This document shows positions 51,835-61,268 of a DNA stretch of 64,000 nt, piece after piece (position 1 is the first letter of the stretch; every line of letters begins with the position of its first letter). Source of the DNA: Rheinheimera sp. 1928-s (lineage in GTDB: Bacteria > Pseudomonadota > Gammaproteobacteria > Enterobacterales > Alteromonadaceae); assembly GCF_029269265.1 (NCBI RefSeq), contig NZ_JARIXP010000001.1, positions 765,452-829,451 on the forward strand, read 5' to 3'. The translations under genes were made by a program, and so were the position numbers. Below the pieces are notes generated by a model, which was given only the letters and a program-made list of their open reading frames with translations, did no database searches and was not told the origin of the DNA.

Positions 51835-53049
51835 CTAAGCCGCTGAAAAAGGCTGCAGTTGTTGTTGAGTGCGTTTAGTGCCGGACAATAACTGCTCTGT
51901 GGCCTGATCGATAGCGGCCATTTGCTGATACGCCAAATTGGTCCCTTGTTCTATTTCGGTCAGATGATGATGGTTTTGCTCTGAACTATGCGCCAGTTGC
52001 TGCACATGCTGCTGAATATGGTTCAGCTGTTGCTGGGCATTTTTCAGTTGTTGCTCCAGTTGGCTGAAATCGCCACTGGTGTGTTGAATTTGCTGCTGAG
52101 CTTCACCAGCCTGCTGTTGCAGCTGTTCTGACTCATTTTTAGTGTCCCTTACCAATACATCCATTTCATTCAGAAAACCTGAGATCTGGCCTGTTGCGCT
52201 ATTGACCTTGGCGGCCAAAGTACGGACTTCATCTGCCACTACGGCAAAGCCACGGCCAGCTTCACCAGCCCGTGCTGCTTCAATAGCCGCATTCAGCGCC
52301 AGCAGGTTGGTTTGATCAGAAAAGTTTTCCACCATCAATAAAATCTGCCGCACGTTTTCGGCGTTTTTCTGCAAACCTGTGACAGTGCCGCCAAAGTTCG
52401 CCAATAACTGCTCAATTTTATGCAGTTGTGTGGTCAGTTGGTTCAGTTGAGTGCTGGCTGTTTTCGCGTTGTGTACGGTGCTGCTGGCTACCACTATCAC
52501 CTGATCGTTACTCTGTACTATCTCTGCCAGACGTTGTAAAGACTGATCACTTTGGGCACGGATCTGTTGGCTGCTTTGCTCGGCACCCTGCAATTGTTGT
52601 CTGGTGCTGTGCACTGCTTCTGCCACTTGCTGGTTGACATGAAAGTTACTGGACGCTTGCTGATGAATGTCCCGCAGCATGCTGGACAGTTGATCAACAA
52701 ATAAATTGTATTGCTCAGACAAGGTACGGAATTCGTCAAAAGTAAAAGCAGGTAAACGGGTTTTTAAATCGCTGCCGGCCTGATTCGCTTGTTGCAGTGC
52801 ATGCACCAAAGCTTTCACTGGCCGCACTATTAAGTGCATCAGATACCCTATGGTAAAGATAAAAGCCCCGGTGCCGAGGATCAGGATCCACCACCAGCTT
52901 TGTCCCGGACTACCTTCAGCTGGGTAAGCTGCAAACATCGCCAGCCAGAAAATCAGCGTTAAAAAGCCAATATTGCCAACAATTTTTAATGTCAGGCTAT
53001 AAAAAAACTGTCGCTCGACTGCATTGTAAATATCGTTAAATAAGCTCAT
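51835..53049 (-). CDS. Methyl-accepting chemotaxis protein with minimal periplasmic loop
   Basis: 404 aa. Two transmembrane helices at about 22-42 and 53-73 leave only about ten residues outside ([10 protein letters not shown]). HAMP follows and the usual signalling tip ([34 protein letters not shown]). The Gln-rich coiled coil is typical of short receptors. With no ligand domain it may sense membrane state, or a cytoplasmic cue, or pair with other receptors. Confidence 0.88.
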   Translation of the reverse strand: MSLFNDIYNAVERQFFYSLTLKIVGNIGFLTLIFWLAMFAAYPAEGSPGQSWWWILILGTGAFIFTIGYLMHLIVRPVKALVHALQQANQAGSDLKTRLPAFTFDEFRTLSEQYNLFVDQLSSMLRDIHQQASSNFHVNQQVAEAVHSTRQQLQGAEQSSQQIRAQSDQSLQRLAEIVQSNDQVIVVASSTVHNAKTASTQLNQLTTQLHKIEQLLANFGGTVTGLQKNAENVRQILLMVENFSDQTNLLALNAAIEAARAGEAGRGFAVVADEVRTLAAKVNSATGQISGFLNEMDVLVRDTKNESEQLQQQAGEAQQQIQHTSGDFSQLEQQLKNAQQQLNHIQQHVQQLAHSSEQNHHHLTEIEQGTNLAYQQMAAIDQATEQLLSGTKRTQQQLQPFSAA

Positions 53050-53224
53050 GTACTGACTCTCAGTCTAAGTTCCAAACCCAATTGCTGATGCTGAACTATA
53101 ACCCACTGTTACAGATGGTTTATTGTTCTATGTCATACCATAACCAGTTTTTAACTGTTTTTTAAGTGCATCATGCTGATTATTTTCATACAATGAATAT
53201 ATATAACGTATATAAAGTGTATCT

Positions 53225-53455
53225 ATGGGCATAGTAAAAATATCGGACGATCTACATGACGATCTGCGCGAAGCCAGTAAAGTGATGGCCCGTTCGATCA
53301 ATGCGCAGGCTGAATTCTGGATCCGAGTGGGTATGCTCGCTGAGTTGCATCCGCAACTCAGTTACCAACAGTTGTGTCGTAAATTACTAAAAAATAAATC
53401 ATCTACTTTGCAGGACTTGCTGAATGAACTCGATCCATCTGAAAACCCAGGCTGA
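53225..53455 (+). CDS. ParD-like ribbon-helix-helix protein
   Basis: 76 aa. Opens IVKISDDLHDDLREASKVMARSINAQAEFWIRVGMLAELHP, the ParD_like (PF11903-type) fold. No ParE toxin is next to it; instead it overlaps by 32 bases the methionine aminopeptidase gene, a pairing that I recall as recurrent in gammaproteobacteria. Upstream is an AT-rich stretch TATATAACGTATATA at about 53200 that might be its own operator. Confidence 0.72.
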   Translation: MGIVKISDDLHDDLREASKVMARSINAQAEFWIRVGMLAELHPQLSYQQLCRKLLKNKSSTLQDLLNELDPSENPG

Positions 53456-54218
53456 ACTGGATATCCAACACAAAGCCGGACAGTTATTGGCACAAGTTTT
53501 TCTGATGCTGGATGATTTGGTCAAACCCGGTATCAGCACTATGCAAATTAATGATGCAGTCGAAGCTTTTATCCGTGGACCTCTGGGGTCAAGGCCAGCC
53601 AGCAAAGGACAGTATGATTATTTGTATGTGCTGAACAGTTCGATCAATGAGGTGGTGTGTCATGGCATGCCTAAACAGACGGACATTCTCAAAGAGGGCG
53701 ATATTGTTAATCTGGACATTACGCTGGAAAAAGAGGGTTTTATAGCCGATTCCAGCAAAATGTATTGTATTGGCAAGGTCAGCCCGCTGGCGCAAAAACT
53801 GGTGGATGTGACGTATCAGGCGCTGTGGCAGGGCATTTATCAGGTGAAACCCGGTGCTCGTTTAGGAGATATAGCCGCAGCTGTGCAACAGTGCGCTGAA
53901 CAGCATGGTTATTCGGTGGTGCGGGAATACTGTGGTCATGGCATAGGCCGTGAAATGCACGAAGAACCACAAATTCTGCATTACGGCAAAGCAGGCACTG
54001 GCCTGACATTAAAACCCGGTATGGTGTTTACTATAGAGCCGATGATCAATCAGGGCGACAGGCGCATTAAACAAAAATCCGACGGTTGGACAGTGGTCAC
54101 CAAAGATAAAAAACTCTCTGCACAGTGGGAACATACAATAGCAGTCACAGACACTGGTTTTGCTGTGCTGACGTTAAGACCGGAAGAGCAACATTTGTTA
54201 CAGCGGGCTTCTGCATGA
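53424..54218 (+). CDS. map: Type I methionine aminopeptidase (second-copy type)
   Basis: 264 aa. Metal ligands by family pattern: Asp in NLDITLE and in ADSSKM, His in GHGIGREMHEEPQ, Glu in TIEPM and QWEHT. Removes N-terminal Met from proteins. The housekeeping map normally lies by rpsB; this one lies between a ParD-like gene (32-base overlap) and an SDR gene (4-base overlap), so it is probably an additional copy with a special role. Confidence 0.9.
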   Translation: MNSIHLKTQAELDIQHKAGQLLAQVFLMLDDLVKPGISTMQINDAVEAFIRGPLGSRPASKGQYDYLYVLNSSINEVVCHGMPKQTDILKEGDIVNLDITLEKEGFIADSSKMYCIGKVSPLAQKLVDVTYQALWQGIYQVKPGARLGDIAAAVQQCAEQHGYSVVREYCGHGIGREMHEEPQILHYGKAGTGLTLKPGMVFTIEPMINQGDRRIKQKSDGWTVVTKDKKLSAQWEHTIAVTDTGFAVLTLRPEEQHLLQRASA

Positions 54219-55036
54219 CGAAAACCCTATTGATTACAGGTTGCTCCGGCGGCATAGGTAAAGCTCTGGCTTTGGAAGCCAAACGCCAAGGCTACCGGGT
54301 ATTTGCCACAGCACGAAAAGAGGCCGATTTGCTTGCTTTACAGCGACATGGATTCGAGACCATTGCACTTGAAATGACGGATCCGGATTCAGTGCAACAG
54401 GCTGTAGCACAGCTGCAACAGCAAGCAGGCCAACTCGATATTCTGATCAATAATGCTGGTTTTGGCGTGATTGGGCCTGTGCTGGATGCTGGTGCTGAAG
54501 CTTTGCGCCAACAGTTTGAAGTGAATGTCTTTGCTGTAATGGATTTAACTCAGGCCTGCTTGCCTTTGCTTATACAAAGTAAAGGGCTAGTGGTGAACAT
54601 TGGCAGTGTGTCTGGTGTATTAACCACACCTTTTGCCGGAGTGTATTGTGCATCCAAAGCGGCTTTGCATAGTTTGTCTGATGCGCTTCGGATGGAATTA
54701 GCTCCTTTGGGAGTCAGAGTACTGACAGTACAACCTGGAGCTATTGATACAGGTTTTGCCCGTAGAGCCAGCAAGGAAGCTGAACAACTGTTAAAACCAG
54801 ATTCTCTCTGGTGGCCCATGCGGGAAGGTGTGATGTTGCGCGCCAATGCCAGTCAGAATCAGCCTACGTCAGCAGAAAGCTTTGCCAAAAGCTTCATGCA
54901 ACAGCTACATAAAAAAGATTGCAGCGGTGTAGTGGCTATAGGTCATGGGGCTGTAACTTTGCCTTTATTGGCGCGGCTGGTGCCACAAAAATGGCTGGAT
55001 AAGCTGCTGAGTCGAAAATTTAAGCTGGCCAAATAA
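54215..55036 (+). CDS. Short-chain dehydrogenase/reductase
   Basis: 273 aa. Classical SDR: cofactor loop TGCSGGIG (residues 8-15), NNAG, catalytic Ser (IGSVSG) and YCASK (Tyr-x-x-x-Lys). NADP preference is suggested by ATARK after strand 2. Reduces a ketone/aldehyde or oxidises an alcohol; substrate unknown. Start ATGA overlaps the map stop, so translationally coupled. Confidence 0.88.
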   Translation: MTKTLLITGCSGGIGKALALEAKRQGYRVFATARKEADLLALQRHGFETIALEMTDPDSVQQAVAQLQQQAGQLDILINNAGFGVIGPVLDAGAEALRQQFEVNVFAVMDLTQACLPLLIQSKGLVVNIGSVSGVLTTPFAGVYCASKAALHSLSDALRMELAPLGVRVLTVQPGAIDTGFARRASKEAEQLLKPDSLWWPMREGVMLRANASQNQPTSAESFAKSFMQQLHKKDCSGVVAIGHGAVTLPLLARLVPQKWLDKLLSRKFKLAK

Positions 55037-55174
55037 TCAAAAAAGGGATCTTGTACCGGATCAATAGCTTAGAATTTTTTTGAAAAATTGTGCAAATTTT
55101 CGTCGAAAATTGCTTGCCTGCTGGCTGATATTTCACCACTATGACAGTCGCTTTTTCTTCAGGGAGTGACTGCC

Positions 55175-55375
55175 ATGACATCCAACTTTATGCGTACTGT
55201 GCATTTAAAAACTGCACAACAATTCAAAGAGCAAGGCCATGATTTGCAGTATGTGGTAAAGCATTTTCACAAAGTAGGCATTCCGGAAGATGAAATACCG
55301 GAGTTATTGCCTCTGCTGGGTTTTGGCCTGAACGCCGACCCTTTGGCCTTACGAAATAAAAGCCACAAAGACTAA
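55175..55375 (+). CDS. Small hypothetical protein (66 aa)
   Basis: Sequence opens MTSNFMRTVHLKTAQQFKEQGHDLQYVVKHFHKVGIPEDEIPE; no signal peptide, His-rich for its size. Not recognised. ATG 55175 is nine bases after GGGAG; a GTG at 55166 would include the ribosome site. A hairpin straddles the start (see findings). Terminator follows. It stands alone. Confidence 0.6.
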   Translation: MTSNFMRTVHLKTAQQFKEQGHDLQYVVKHFHKVGIPEDEIPELLPLLGFGLNADPLALRNKSHKD

Positions 55376-55384
55376 CTTCAAATT

Positions 55385-55411
55385 AAAACGCTACCTAAAA
55401 GGTGGCGTTTT
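55385..55411 (+). terminator. Terminator after the 66-aa gene
   Basis: AAAACGCTACC / GGTGGCGTTTT with one G-U pair, five-base loop. Confidence 0.75.
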
Positions 55412-55440
55412 AGTCTGTTTAGCAAAGGTATTGTTGTATT

Positions 55441-55472
55441 AAAAAAAACAGGCCCATTTGGGCCTGCTGTTT
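55441..55472 (-). terminator. Terminator after the Ca/Na antiporter gene
   Basis: CAGGCCC / GGGCCTG with four-base loop; on the minus strand TTTTTTTT follows. Confidence 0.8.
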
Positions 55473-55491
55473 AGAATGTAAGCCTTTATGA

Positions 55492-56562
55492 TCAAACAGC
55501 TTTTCTATTTTTTATCCTGTCGTGAATAAAAGAAGCGGCAACATAAAACACCACCAGTGGTAGCAAGCCAAATAAGATACCTTGCTGTAAGTCTGGCAAG
55601 TAAGCTTCTTTTAATGCCACAGCGACCAGATACCAGGTGTACGCAATATACAGCAGCATAAATAACAAACCTTCAATGCGGTTCAGTACAGAGCCGATGA
55701 AAAACAGTGGTACACAAAGCACTGCCACACCCACCATCACCGGAATGTCGACCATGGCCATTTGCTCGCCTGCCAGCAGTGGGATAGGAGAGACAACACC
55801 TGCAATTCCTAAGACACAAAGGATATTAAAAATATTACTGCCAACCACATTACCTACGGCTATATCACGTTCGCCTCTTAAAGTAGCAACCACAGAAGTC
55901 ACTACTTCTGGCAGGGAAGTACCAGCTGCAATAATAGTCAGGCCAATAACGGCTTCATTAACCCCTAAAGCGCGTGCAATTTCTACGGCGCTGTCGACCA
56001 GAAAACGTGAACCTAAAACCAGCAGCGCTAAGCCACCTATTAATAACAACAGGTTTTGCCAGGTTGGAACTTTGGCTTTAAGCATTTCTTCCACTTCTTC
56101 ATCCGCGGTGTCCACACCCTGAGCTTTACCCTGGCGGAATAAAAACCAGGTGTAGCTAACTAAACCCAAAGCCAGAATAGCGGCTTCAAAGCGTGTGATA
56201 GCGCCGTCAAACGTCATCCACATGGCCAGGACTGAGACTAAAACCATGATTGGCACGTCCTGGCGGATCAGCTGGCGTGAAATAATTAGAGGAGAAATCA
56301 TCGCTGCAGCGCCTAAAATAAACAGCACATTAAAGATATTGCTGCCAACAGCATTGGCGATAGCCAGTTCAGCCTGTCCGGAATAAGCAGCTTTCACGCT
56401 GACTGCTAATTCTGGCGCACTGGTACCAAAAGCCACTACTGTTAAACCAATAACTAAAGCCGGTATACCAAAAGAGCCCGCCAAACGAGCAGCTCCTTTT
56501 ACCAGTAAATCTGCGCCAACGACCAATAACACCAGGCCGACCACTAACAAAAACCAGGTCAT
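55492..56562 (-). CDS. Calcium/sodium antiporter (CaCA family, YrbG-like)
   Basis: 356 aa, about ten membrane helices in two inverted halves. Each half has the alpha-repeat: FGTSAPELAVSVKA...NAVGSNIFN and AAGTSLPEVVTSVVA...NVVGSNIFN. It exchanges Ca2+ for Na+ or H+ across the inner membrane. ATG at 56562 is favoured because GGAG lies six bases before it; the ATG at 56574 has none. Loop in the middle (DTADEEVEEMLKAK) is cytoplasmic and acidic. Confidence 0.9.
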   Translation of the reverse strand: MTWFLLVVGLVLLVVGADLLVKGAARLAGSFGIPALVIGLTVVAFGTSAPELAVSVKAAYSGQAELAIANAVGSNIFNVLFILGAAAMISPLIISRQLIRQDVPIMVLVSVLAMWMTFDGAITRFEAAILALGLVSYTWFLFRQGKAQGVDTADEEVEEMLKAKVPTWQNLLLLIGGLALLVLGSRFLVDSAVEIARALGVNEAVIGLTIIAAGTSLPEVVTSVVATLRGERDIAVGNVVGSNIFNILCVLGIAGVVSPIPLLAGEQMAMVDIPVMVGVAVLCVPLFFIGSVLNRIEGLLFMLLYIAYTWYLVAVALKEAYLPDLQQGILFGLLPLVVFYVAASFIHDRIKNRKAV

Positions 56563-56692
56563 GCTGTACTCCATCTGATTATTTCAACTGGGCGCTAATT
56601 TAAAGGAAAAACAAATGACAAGGAAGGGCGACGCCAGATTAAAGTAAGGTGGATAGCCCGATCATGGCTGGAACCTCCTCAATCGAAGATAA

Positions 56693-56727
56693 ATAAAAAG
56701 ACCCGTTGCTCAGGCGGGTCTTTGCCA
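56693..56727 (-). terminator. Terminator after the DUF4397 gene
   Basis: AAAGACCCG / CGGGTCTTT with nine-base loop; on the minus strand TTATTT follows. Confidence 0.75.
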
Positions 56728-56744
56728 CAAAGTCAGTTTGACTT

Positions 56745-58097
56745 TTAGTATTGCAGACTGATTTTATAACCTGTTTCTGTGTCCGGGTCTTTTTCCGCCA
56801 CCAGCAGGTAAGTACTACCCTGAATAAATTCAATTTCAGCAGTCTGTGCCAGCAAGGTTTTGTTGTTGTTTAAATCTTTACGAACCAGCAATACGGTATA
56901 GCTGTCCAGAGGTAAGGTGATGCTTGCACTGGTGGCGTCATTGATACTGCTGATGTAGTAAGCCGTAGTTTCCATAGTTTTGCCTGGTGGTACAAAATAA
57001 ATGCTGACGTTGGCAAAGTCGGGTACCACATTTACCACGTTAAACACAAAGTCGTATACCTGCGGAGTGTCGCTGTCCGTGACGGCTAATACAGTTGGCT
57101 GATCATTTTCATCCCGATAAAACACCAGGCTTTTGCTTTGGCCCTGATTTAATGTCAATAAACCATTAGGGATTTGGCTGGCTCCTTCGTTTGCAGTTAA
57201 GGTCACTCTGTAATCGCCATGTGGAATTTCGACATAGGATGTCAGGGTATCAGCGGCCAGGTCGGTAAAAATTGGCGTGCCACTGGTACTGCCAACGAAA
57301 ATCTGGGCTGGGTCTAAATCATTCAGGCTGTTGTATACGCGAAACTGAGCATTGCTGTTGACATCTTCAAGCGGGTACACAGTAGTAGTATTGCCTATCA
57401 CATCCAACGCAATCTTGCGTTTTAACGGGCCTGCATTATCCCGCAAAGCCAGAATGTATTCGGTTTCGTAACTAAAGCTATAGACAGGGCTTTGTAATAT
57501 AACCTCCTGAGTACCGGCATCTGTTAAATACAAAATATAGTTGCCGTTATCAAAAGTCATAGCTTCACTGAACCCATACTGAGCTGTGGTCGCAACAAAA
57601 TCTGCATCAGAAAAATCTTCAGTAGAGCTACTGATATACAGGTCCATACTTTTGTTTTCTGCCAGAAGGTTGGCAAAGTAAATTTTAAATTGATCGTCCA
57701 GCTCATCATCCCGCACAAAACTTAAGTTCAGTAATTTTGGCGCTTCGTAGCTGTCCACCATAAAAAGCACAGTCTTCTGACTGGTCTTCATACTGACCTG
57801 ATCTTCCAGTACGGTCTGAACATCGCCACTATTGTCGGTATAAGTGAAGGCCAGATCATAGCTTTCGTCGCTTACTGTGACCAGCGAGGTGCTGTCGCCA
57901 AAAGGAGCTGAACCCAGAGTACTTTCAACCTCATCGCTGTCGGTTAAGGTCAGGGTCGTGGTGGCACTGTTGGCCGAGCCGTTATAAAACTGCAGATAAC
58001 TGCTCGGATAGGTATCGTTGCCTTCAGACGAACTGCTGCCGCAGGCACTAAGTAACACCAGGCTGGTGATAGGAAAAATAAACTGACGTAACAACAT
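56745..58097 (-). CDS. DUF4397 domain lipoprotein
   Basis: 450 aa. Lipobox LVLLSACGSSSS near residue 19. Repeated beta-rich segments (LQFYNGSANSATTTLTL, FRVYNSLNDLDPAQIFVG, VNVVPDFANVSIYFVPPG) fit DUF4397-type immunoglobulin-like repeats, three or four copies. Acidic and rich in Ser/Thr/Asp. Probably a surface or periplasmic binding lipoprotein; substrate unknown. Confidence 0.75.
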   Translation of the reverse strand: MLLRQFIFPITSLVLLSACGSSSSEGNDTYPSSYLQFYNGSANSATTTLTLTDSDEVESTLGSAPFGDSTSLVTVSDESYDLAFTYTDNSGDVQTVLEDQVSMKTSQKTVLFMVDSYEAPKLLNLSFVRDDELDDQFKIYFANLLAENKSMDLYISSSTEDFSDADFVATTAQYGFSEAMTFDNGNYILYLTDAGTQEVILQSPVYSFSYETEYILALRDNAGPLKRKIALDVIGNTTTVYPLEDVNSNAQFRVYNSLNDLDPAQIFVGSTSGTPIFTDLAADTLTSYVEIPHGDYRVTLTANEGASQIPNGLLTLNQGQSKSLVFYRDENDQPTVLAVTDSDTPQVYDFVFNVVNVVPDFANVSIYFVPPGKTMETTAYYISSINDATSASITLPLDSYTVLLVRKDLNNNKTLLAQTAEIEFIQGSTYLLVAEKDPDTETGYKISLQY

Positions 58098-58140
58098 AAT
58101 GGTTTTCTTGTCCTGTGATGATAAATACCGTCATCAGAAC

Positions 58141-58176
58141 AAAAAAACAAAGCCGGGTTCAGCTCTTTACCCGGCA
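58141..58176 (-). terminator. Terminator after the ABC exporter gene
   Basis: GCCGGGT / ACCCGGC (58152-58175); on the minus strand TTTGTTTTTTT follows. Confidence 0.8.
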
Positions 58177-58218
58177 TTTACTCTGCTTAACTTATCTTAA
58201 TTTTTGCTTAACCAGGCT

Positions 58219-60030
58219 TTACTCCGTTTTGGGGTTTGCCTCTTGTTGTTTGGCCCATAACTGTGCATAGAGCCCTTGCTGAGCCAGCAATTGCTGGTGT
58301 GTGCCGGCTTCGGCCACTTCGCCTTGTTGCAATACTAAAATGGTGTCTGCATCAGTCACAGTAGATAAACGATGCGCTATGACCACAGAGGTATGGTGTT
58401 TTGCCAGTTCACGTAAAGCTTTTAAGATGGCGGCTTCTGAATGAGAATCCAGCGCTGAGGTGGCTTCATCAAATATCAGAATAGGCGAACCTTTTAGCAA
58501 CACCCTGGCTATGGCAATACGTTGTTTTTCACCGCCTGATACTTTTAAACCACGCTCACCCACTAAGGTTTGATCGCCTTGAGGCAAACTTTGAATAAAG
58601 CTGTCCAGATGAGCCAGCTTAATCACTTGATCCACTTCAGCTTCGCTGGCCTCAGGTTTACCGTAGCGAATGTTTTCTCTGATGCTGGTATTAAACAGCA
58701 CCGTATCCTGCGGTACTATCGCAATGCTTTGGCGTAATGAGCTTTGAGTCACATCACGAATATCCTGACCATCAATACAAATGCTGCCATTTTGAATATC
58801 ATAAAAGCGGTATAAAAGCCGGGCTATGGTACTTTTTCCTGCGCCAGAAGCCCCTACTATCGCCAGTTTCTGGCCGGGTTCGACCACAAAACTTAAGCCG
58901 TTCAGAATAGAGCGGCCAGCCTGATAACTAAACTGCACCTGGTTAAATTCAATACGGCCTTGCTGTAATTGAAGTTCTGGCGCATCGGCTTTGTCTTTAA
59001 TCAGTGCTTCTTTTTTCAACAGCCCCAGCATGTTTTCCAGATCGGTTAAAGATCGGCGGATTTCACGATAAACAAAGCCTAAAAAATTCAAAGGGATAAA
59101 TAGCTGCAGCATATAGGCATTCACCATCGCCAGATCGCCCAGCGTCAGCTCTTTGTCGAGCACACCCTGTGCTGCCATCCACATCATCAGGGTAATAGCG
59201 ATGGCAATAATCAACGCCTGGCCTGAGTTTAACGCTAACAACGACATACGGTTTTTCAGTTTGGCCTGTTCCCAGTTGGCTAAAAACTGATCGTAAGTAC
59301 GCTCTTCATAAGCTTCGTTATTGAAGTATTTGACGGTTTCGTAGTTCAGCAGGCTGTCGACTGCTCTGCTATTGGTGGCCGAGTCGGCCTGATTGGCTTC
59401 GCGGATGTATTTATTGCGCCACTCAGTGACATAAAAAGTGAAGGCCACATACAAAGCGACAGCAACAAAAGTTAAAACGGCGTACCAGTACGAAAATAAC
59501 AGCGCAAAAATCACGGCGACCAGCAGTATTTCCAACAGGGTAGGCACTATATTAAACATCAAAAACCGCATCAGAAAACTGATACCGTTGGTGCCTCTTT
59601 CTATATCGCGGCTTATGCCACCGGTTTGGCGGTCTAAATGAAAGCTCAGTTCCAACTGGTGCAGATGATTAAATACTCTGAGCCCCACTTTACGCATCGC
59701 ATGTTCTGTCACCCTGCTAAACAAGGCATCCCGCACTTCACCAAAAAAAACAGCGCCAAACCTTAAGAAACCGTAAAAGAAAAGAAACGCCAGTGGCAAA
59801 GTTAATACGGAGTTTAAGCTGGGATCTAAGTCGTCTATGATGAGTTTTAAGGCATAAGGCAAATACAAAGTGGCAGCTTTAGCGGCCAATAGCGCGGCCA
59901 CGGCCAACAACACCCGGCTTTTAAAGGCCCAGATATAGGGCCACATATACTGTACTGTTTGCTTTAGATTAAGAGCTTCAGTTTGTTTAGGCGCATCTGC
60001 TCTTTTGGCTGCTGTTCCCATACCACGCAT
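58219..60030 (-). CDS. ABC exporter, Atm1/HMT-like (fused permease-ATPase)
   Basis: 603 aa half-transporter. Six membrane helices (about 35-325), then ATPase with Walker A GASGAGKSTIARLL, Q loop, signature VSGGEKQRIAIARVLL and Walker B ILIFDEATSALD. The NYETVKYFNNEAYE block in the membrane domain is diagnostic for Atm1-type exporters of glutathione conjugates or metal-sulfur compounds. Homodimer expected. Start at 60030 or the next ATG at 60021. Confidence 0.88.
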   Translation of the reverse strand: MRGMGTAAKRADAPKQTEALNLKQTVQYMWPYIWAFKSRVLLAVAALLAAKAATLYLPYALKLIIDDLDPSLNSVLTLPLAFLFFYGFLRFGAVFFGEVRDALFSRVTEHAMRKVGLRVFNHLHQLELSFHLDRQTGGISRDIERGTNGISFLMRFLMFNIVPTLLEILLVAVIFALLFSYWYAVLTFVAVALYVAFTFYVTEWRNKYIREANQADSATNSRAVDSLLNYETVKYFNNEAYEERTYDQFLANWEQAKLKNRMSLLALNSGQALIIAIAITLMMWMAAQGVLDKELTLGDLAMVNAYMLQLFIPLNFLGFVYREIRRSLTDLENMLGLLKKEALIKDKADAPELQLQQGRIEFNQVQFSYQAGRSILNGLSFVVEPGQKLAIVGASGAGKSTIARLLYRFYDIQNGSICIDGQDIRDVTQSSLRQSIAIVPQDTVLFNTSIRENIRYGKPEASEAEVDQVIKLAHLDSFIQSLPQGDQTLVGERGLKVSGGEKQRIAIARVLLKGSPILIFDEATSALDSHSEAAILKALRELAKHHTSVVIAHRLSTVTDADTILVLQQGEVAEAGTHQQLLAQQGLYAQLWAKQQEANPKTE

Positions 60031-60069
60031 ACATCAGTTTTCCCTGAAAAGGCGTGTCGGATACACACC

Positions 60070-60351
60070 TTATTGATAAGTGCAGAGATAGGCGGTGTCG
60101 GTTTCAACTTTGAGTTGAAACTTCGCCTGGGCAGGCACTTCAAACACAGCTCCGCTTTTGAAGCTTTGCCACTCTGTCTGGCCCGGCAATAATACGGTTA
60201 AAGCGCCACTAATCACAGTTAAAACTTCATGCTGACTGGTACCAAATTCGTACTCACCTGGTGCCATTACACCGACAGTGGCTGGTAATGCTTCACCCTG
60301 AAAAGCGATGGATGTCACCTTGCCGTCAAAATAGCTATTTACTTTAAACAT
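60070..60351 (-). CDS. ppnP: Pyrimidine/purine nucleoside phosphorylase
   Basis: 93 aa cupin, collinear with E. coli PpnP (YaiE): [51 protein letters not shown]. Splits nucleosides with phosphate to base and ribose-1-phosphate. Lies 39 bases upstream of the ABC exporter gene on the same strand, perhaps co-transcribed. Confidence 0.9.
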   Translation of the reverse strand: MFKVNSYFDGKVTSIAFQGEALPATVGVMAPGEYEFGTSQHEVLTVISGALTVLLPGQTEWQSFKSGAVFEVPAQAKFQLKVETDTAYLCTYQ

Positions 60352-60511
60352 CTGATTTATGCTCCTGAAAGATTTCAGGACCAGTTAACCCGATTTTAGC
60401 TGTGAAATAAAGAGATTTCTGGGTGTTTAGATGTCTATAGCTAAAAAGGGGAAGTTGCATAGGCTGCGGGCTTTTTTTGAAACTCTTGCTATACCTTAAA
60501 AGCTAAAACAA

Positions 60512-60540
60512 TGAATTTAATCTAAGTGATTGAATTTAAT
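60512..60540. promoter_or_regulatory. Direct repeat TGAATTTAAT upstream of the TorF-like gene
   Basis: TGAATTTAAT at 60512-60521 and 60531-60540, 19 bases apart, ending 23 bases before the start codon. The spacing is close to two helix turns, suiting a dimeric activator or response regulator. Confidence 0.4.
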
Positions 60541-60563
60541 TCTTAATCGGCATTGGAGTTTTT

Positions 60564-61259
60564 ATGCGGATGTTAAAAAAATTCGGTGTTCCCGCTCTGC
60601 TTATGTTGGTGCTTAGCCCGGCAGCTCTGGCGAACTTAAGCTCTACAGTGACTCTTACGTCCAACTATTTATTTAACGGTATTACCTTAACCGAAGATGA
60701 TCCGGCCTTGCAGCCAAGTCTGGACTGGGTATCTGATTCTGGTTGGTATGTCGGAACCTGGGGATCGAACGTCAGCTTTGTCGAAAACACGGATTTTGAA
60801 GTTGATTTTTATGCGGGTTATTACACCGATTTAGGTAACAACTGGGCTTTGGATTTTGGTGTGGCTCATTACACCTATTATGGCAGCAGTGAAAGCAGCG
60901 CTTTTGATTATCCTGAAGCGTACATCAAAGTGTCTTATGAAAACACCAAACTAAGTTACTGGTATGCCAAGGATTATTTTGGTGCTGGTGGCGGGCATTA
61001 CATCATTATGCTGACTCAGACGGTTCAATTGACTGACCATCTGACGCTGCTCCTGTCTGGCGATCGATCCACCTCGACAGACACAGACAAATTTTTGCGC
61101 GACACAGACGGCAGTTATCATCACTGGCGTGTGGCTCTGGTCAGTGAATGGTTAGGCGCAAAATGGACAGCTGCTTTTGATGACACCGATCTGGCACTGG
61201 ATGATTTAGGCGAACCCACTTTTTCGCTGTCTGTAGCAAAAACCTTTAATTGGCTTTAG
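60564..61259 (+). CDS. TorF-family outer membrane protein
   Basis: 231 aa. Signal peptide (1-23), then about ten beta strands with the family pattern LTSNYLFNGITLTEDDPALQPSLDW and GWYVGTWGSNV, ending NWL. Predicted outer membrane beta-barrel of TorF type; solute not known. It directly precedes a chemoreceptor gene, nine bases apart. Confidence 0.85.
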   Translation: MRMLKKFGVPALLMLVLSPAALANLSSTVTLTSNYLFNGITLTEDDPALQPSLDWVSDSGWYVGTWGSNVSFVENTDFEVDFYAGYYTDLGNNWALDFGVAHYTYYGSSESSAFDYPEAYIKVSYENTKLSYWYAKDYFGAGGGHYIIMLTQTVQLTDHLTLLLSGDRSTSTDTDKFLRDTDGSYHHWRVALVSEWLGAKWTAAFDDTDLALDDLGEPTFSLSVAKTFNWL

Positions 61260-61268
61260 GTGAATATT

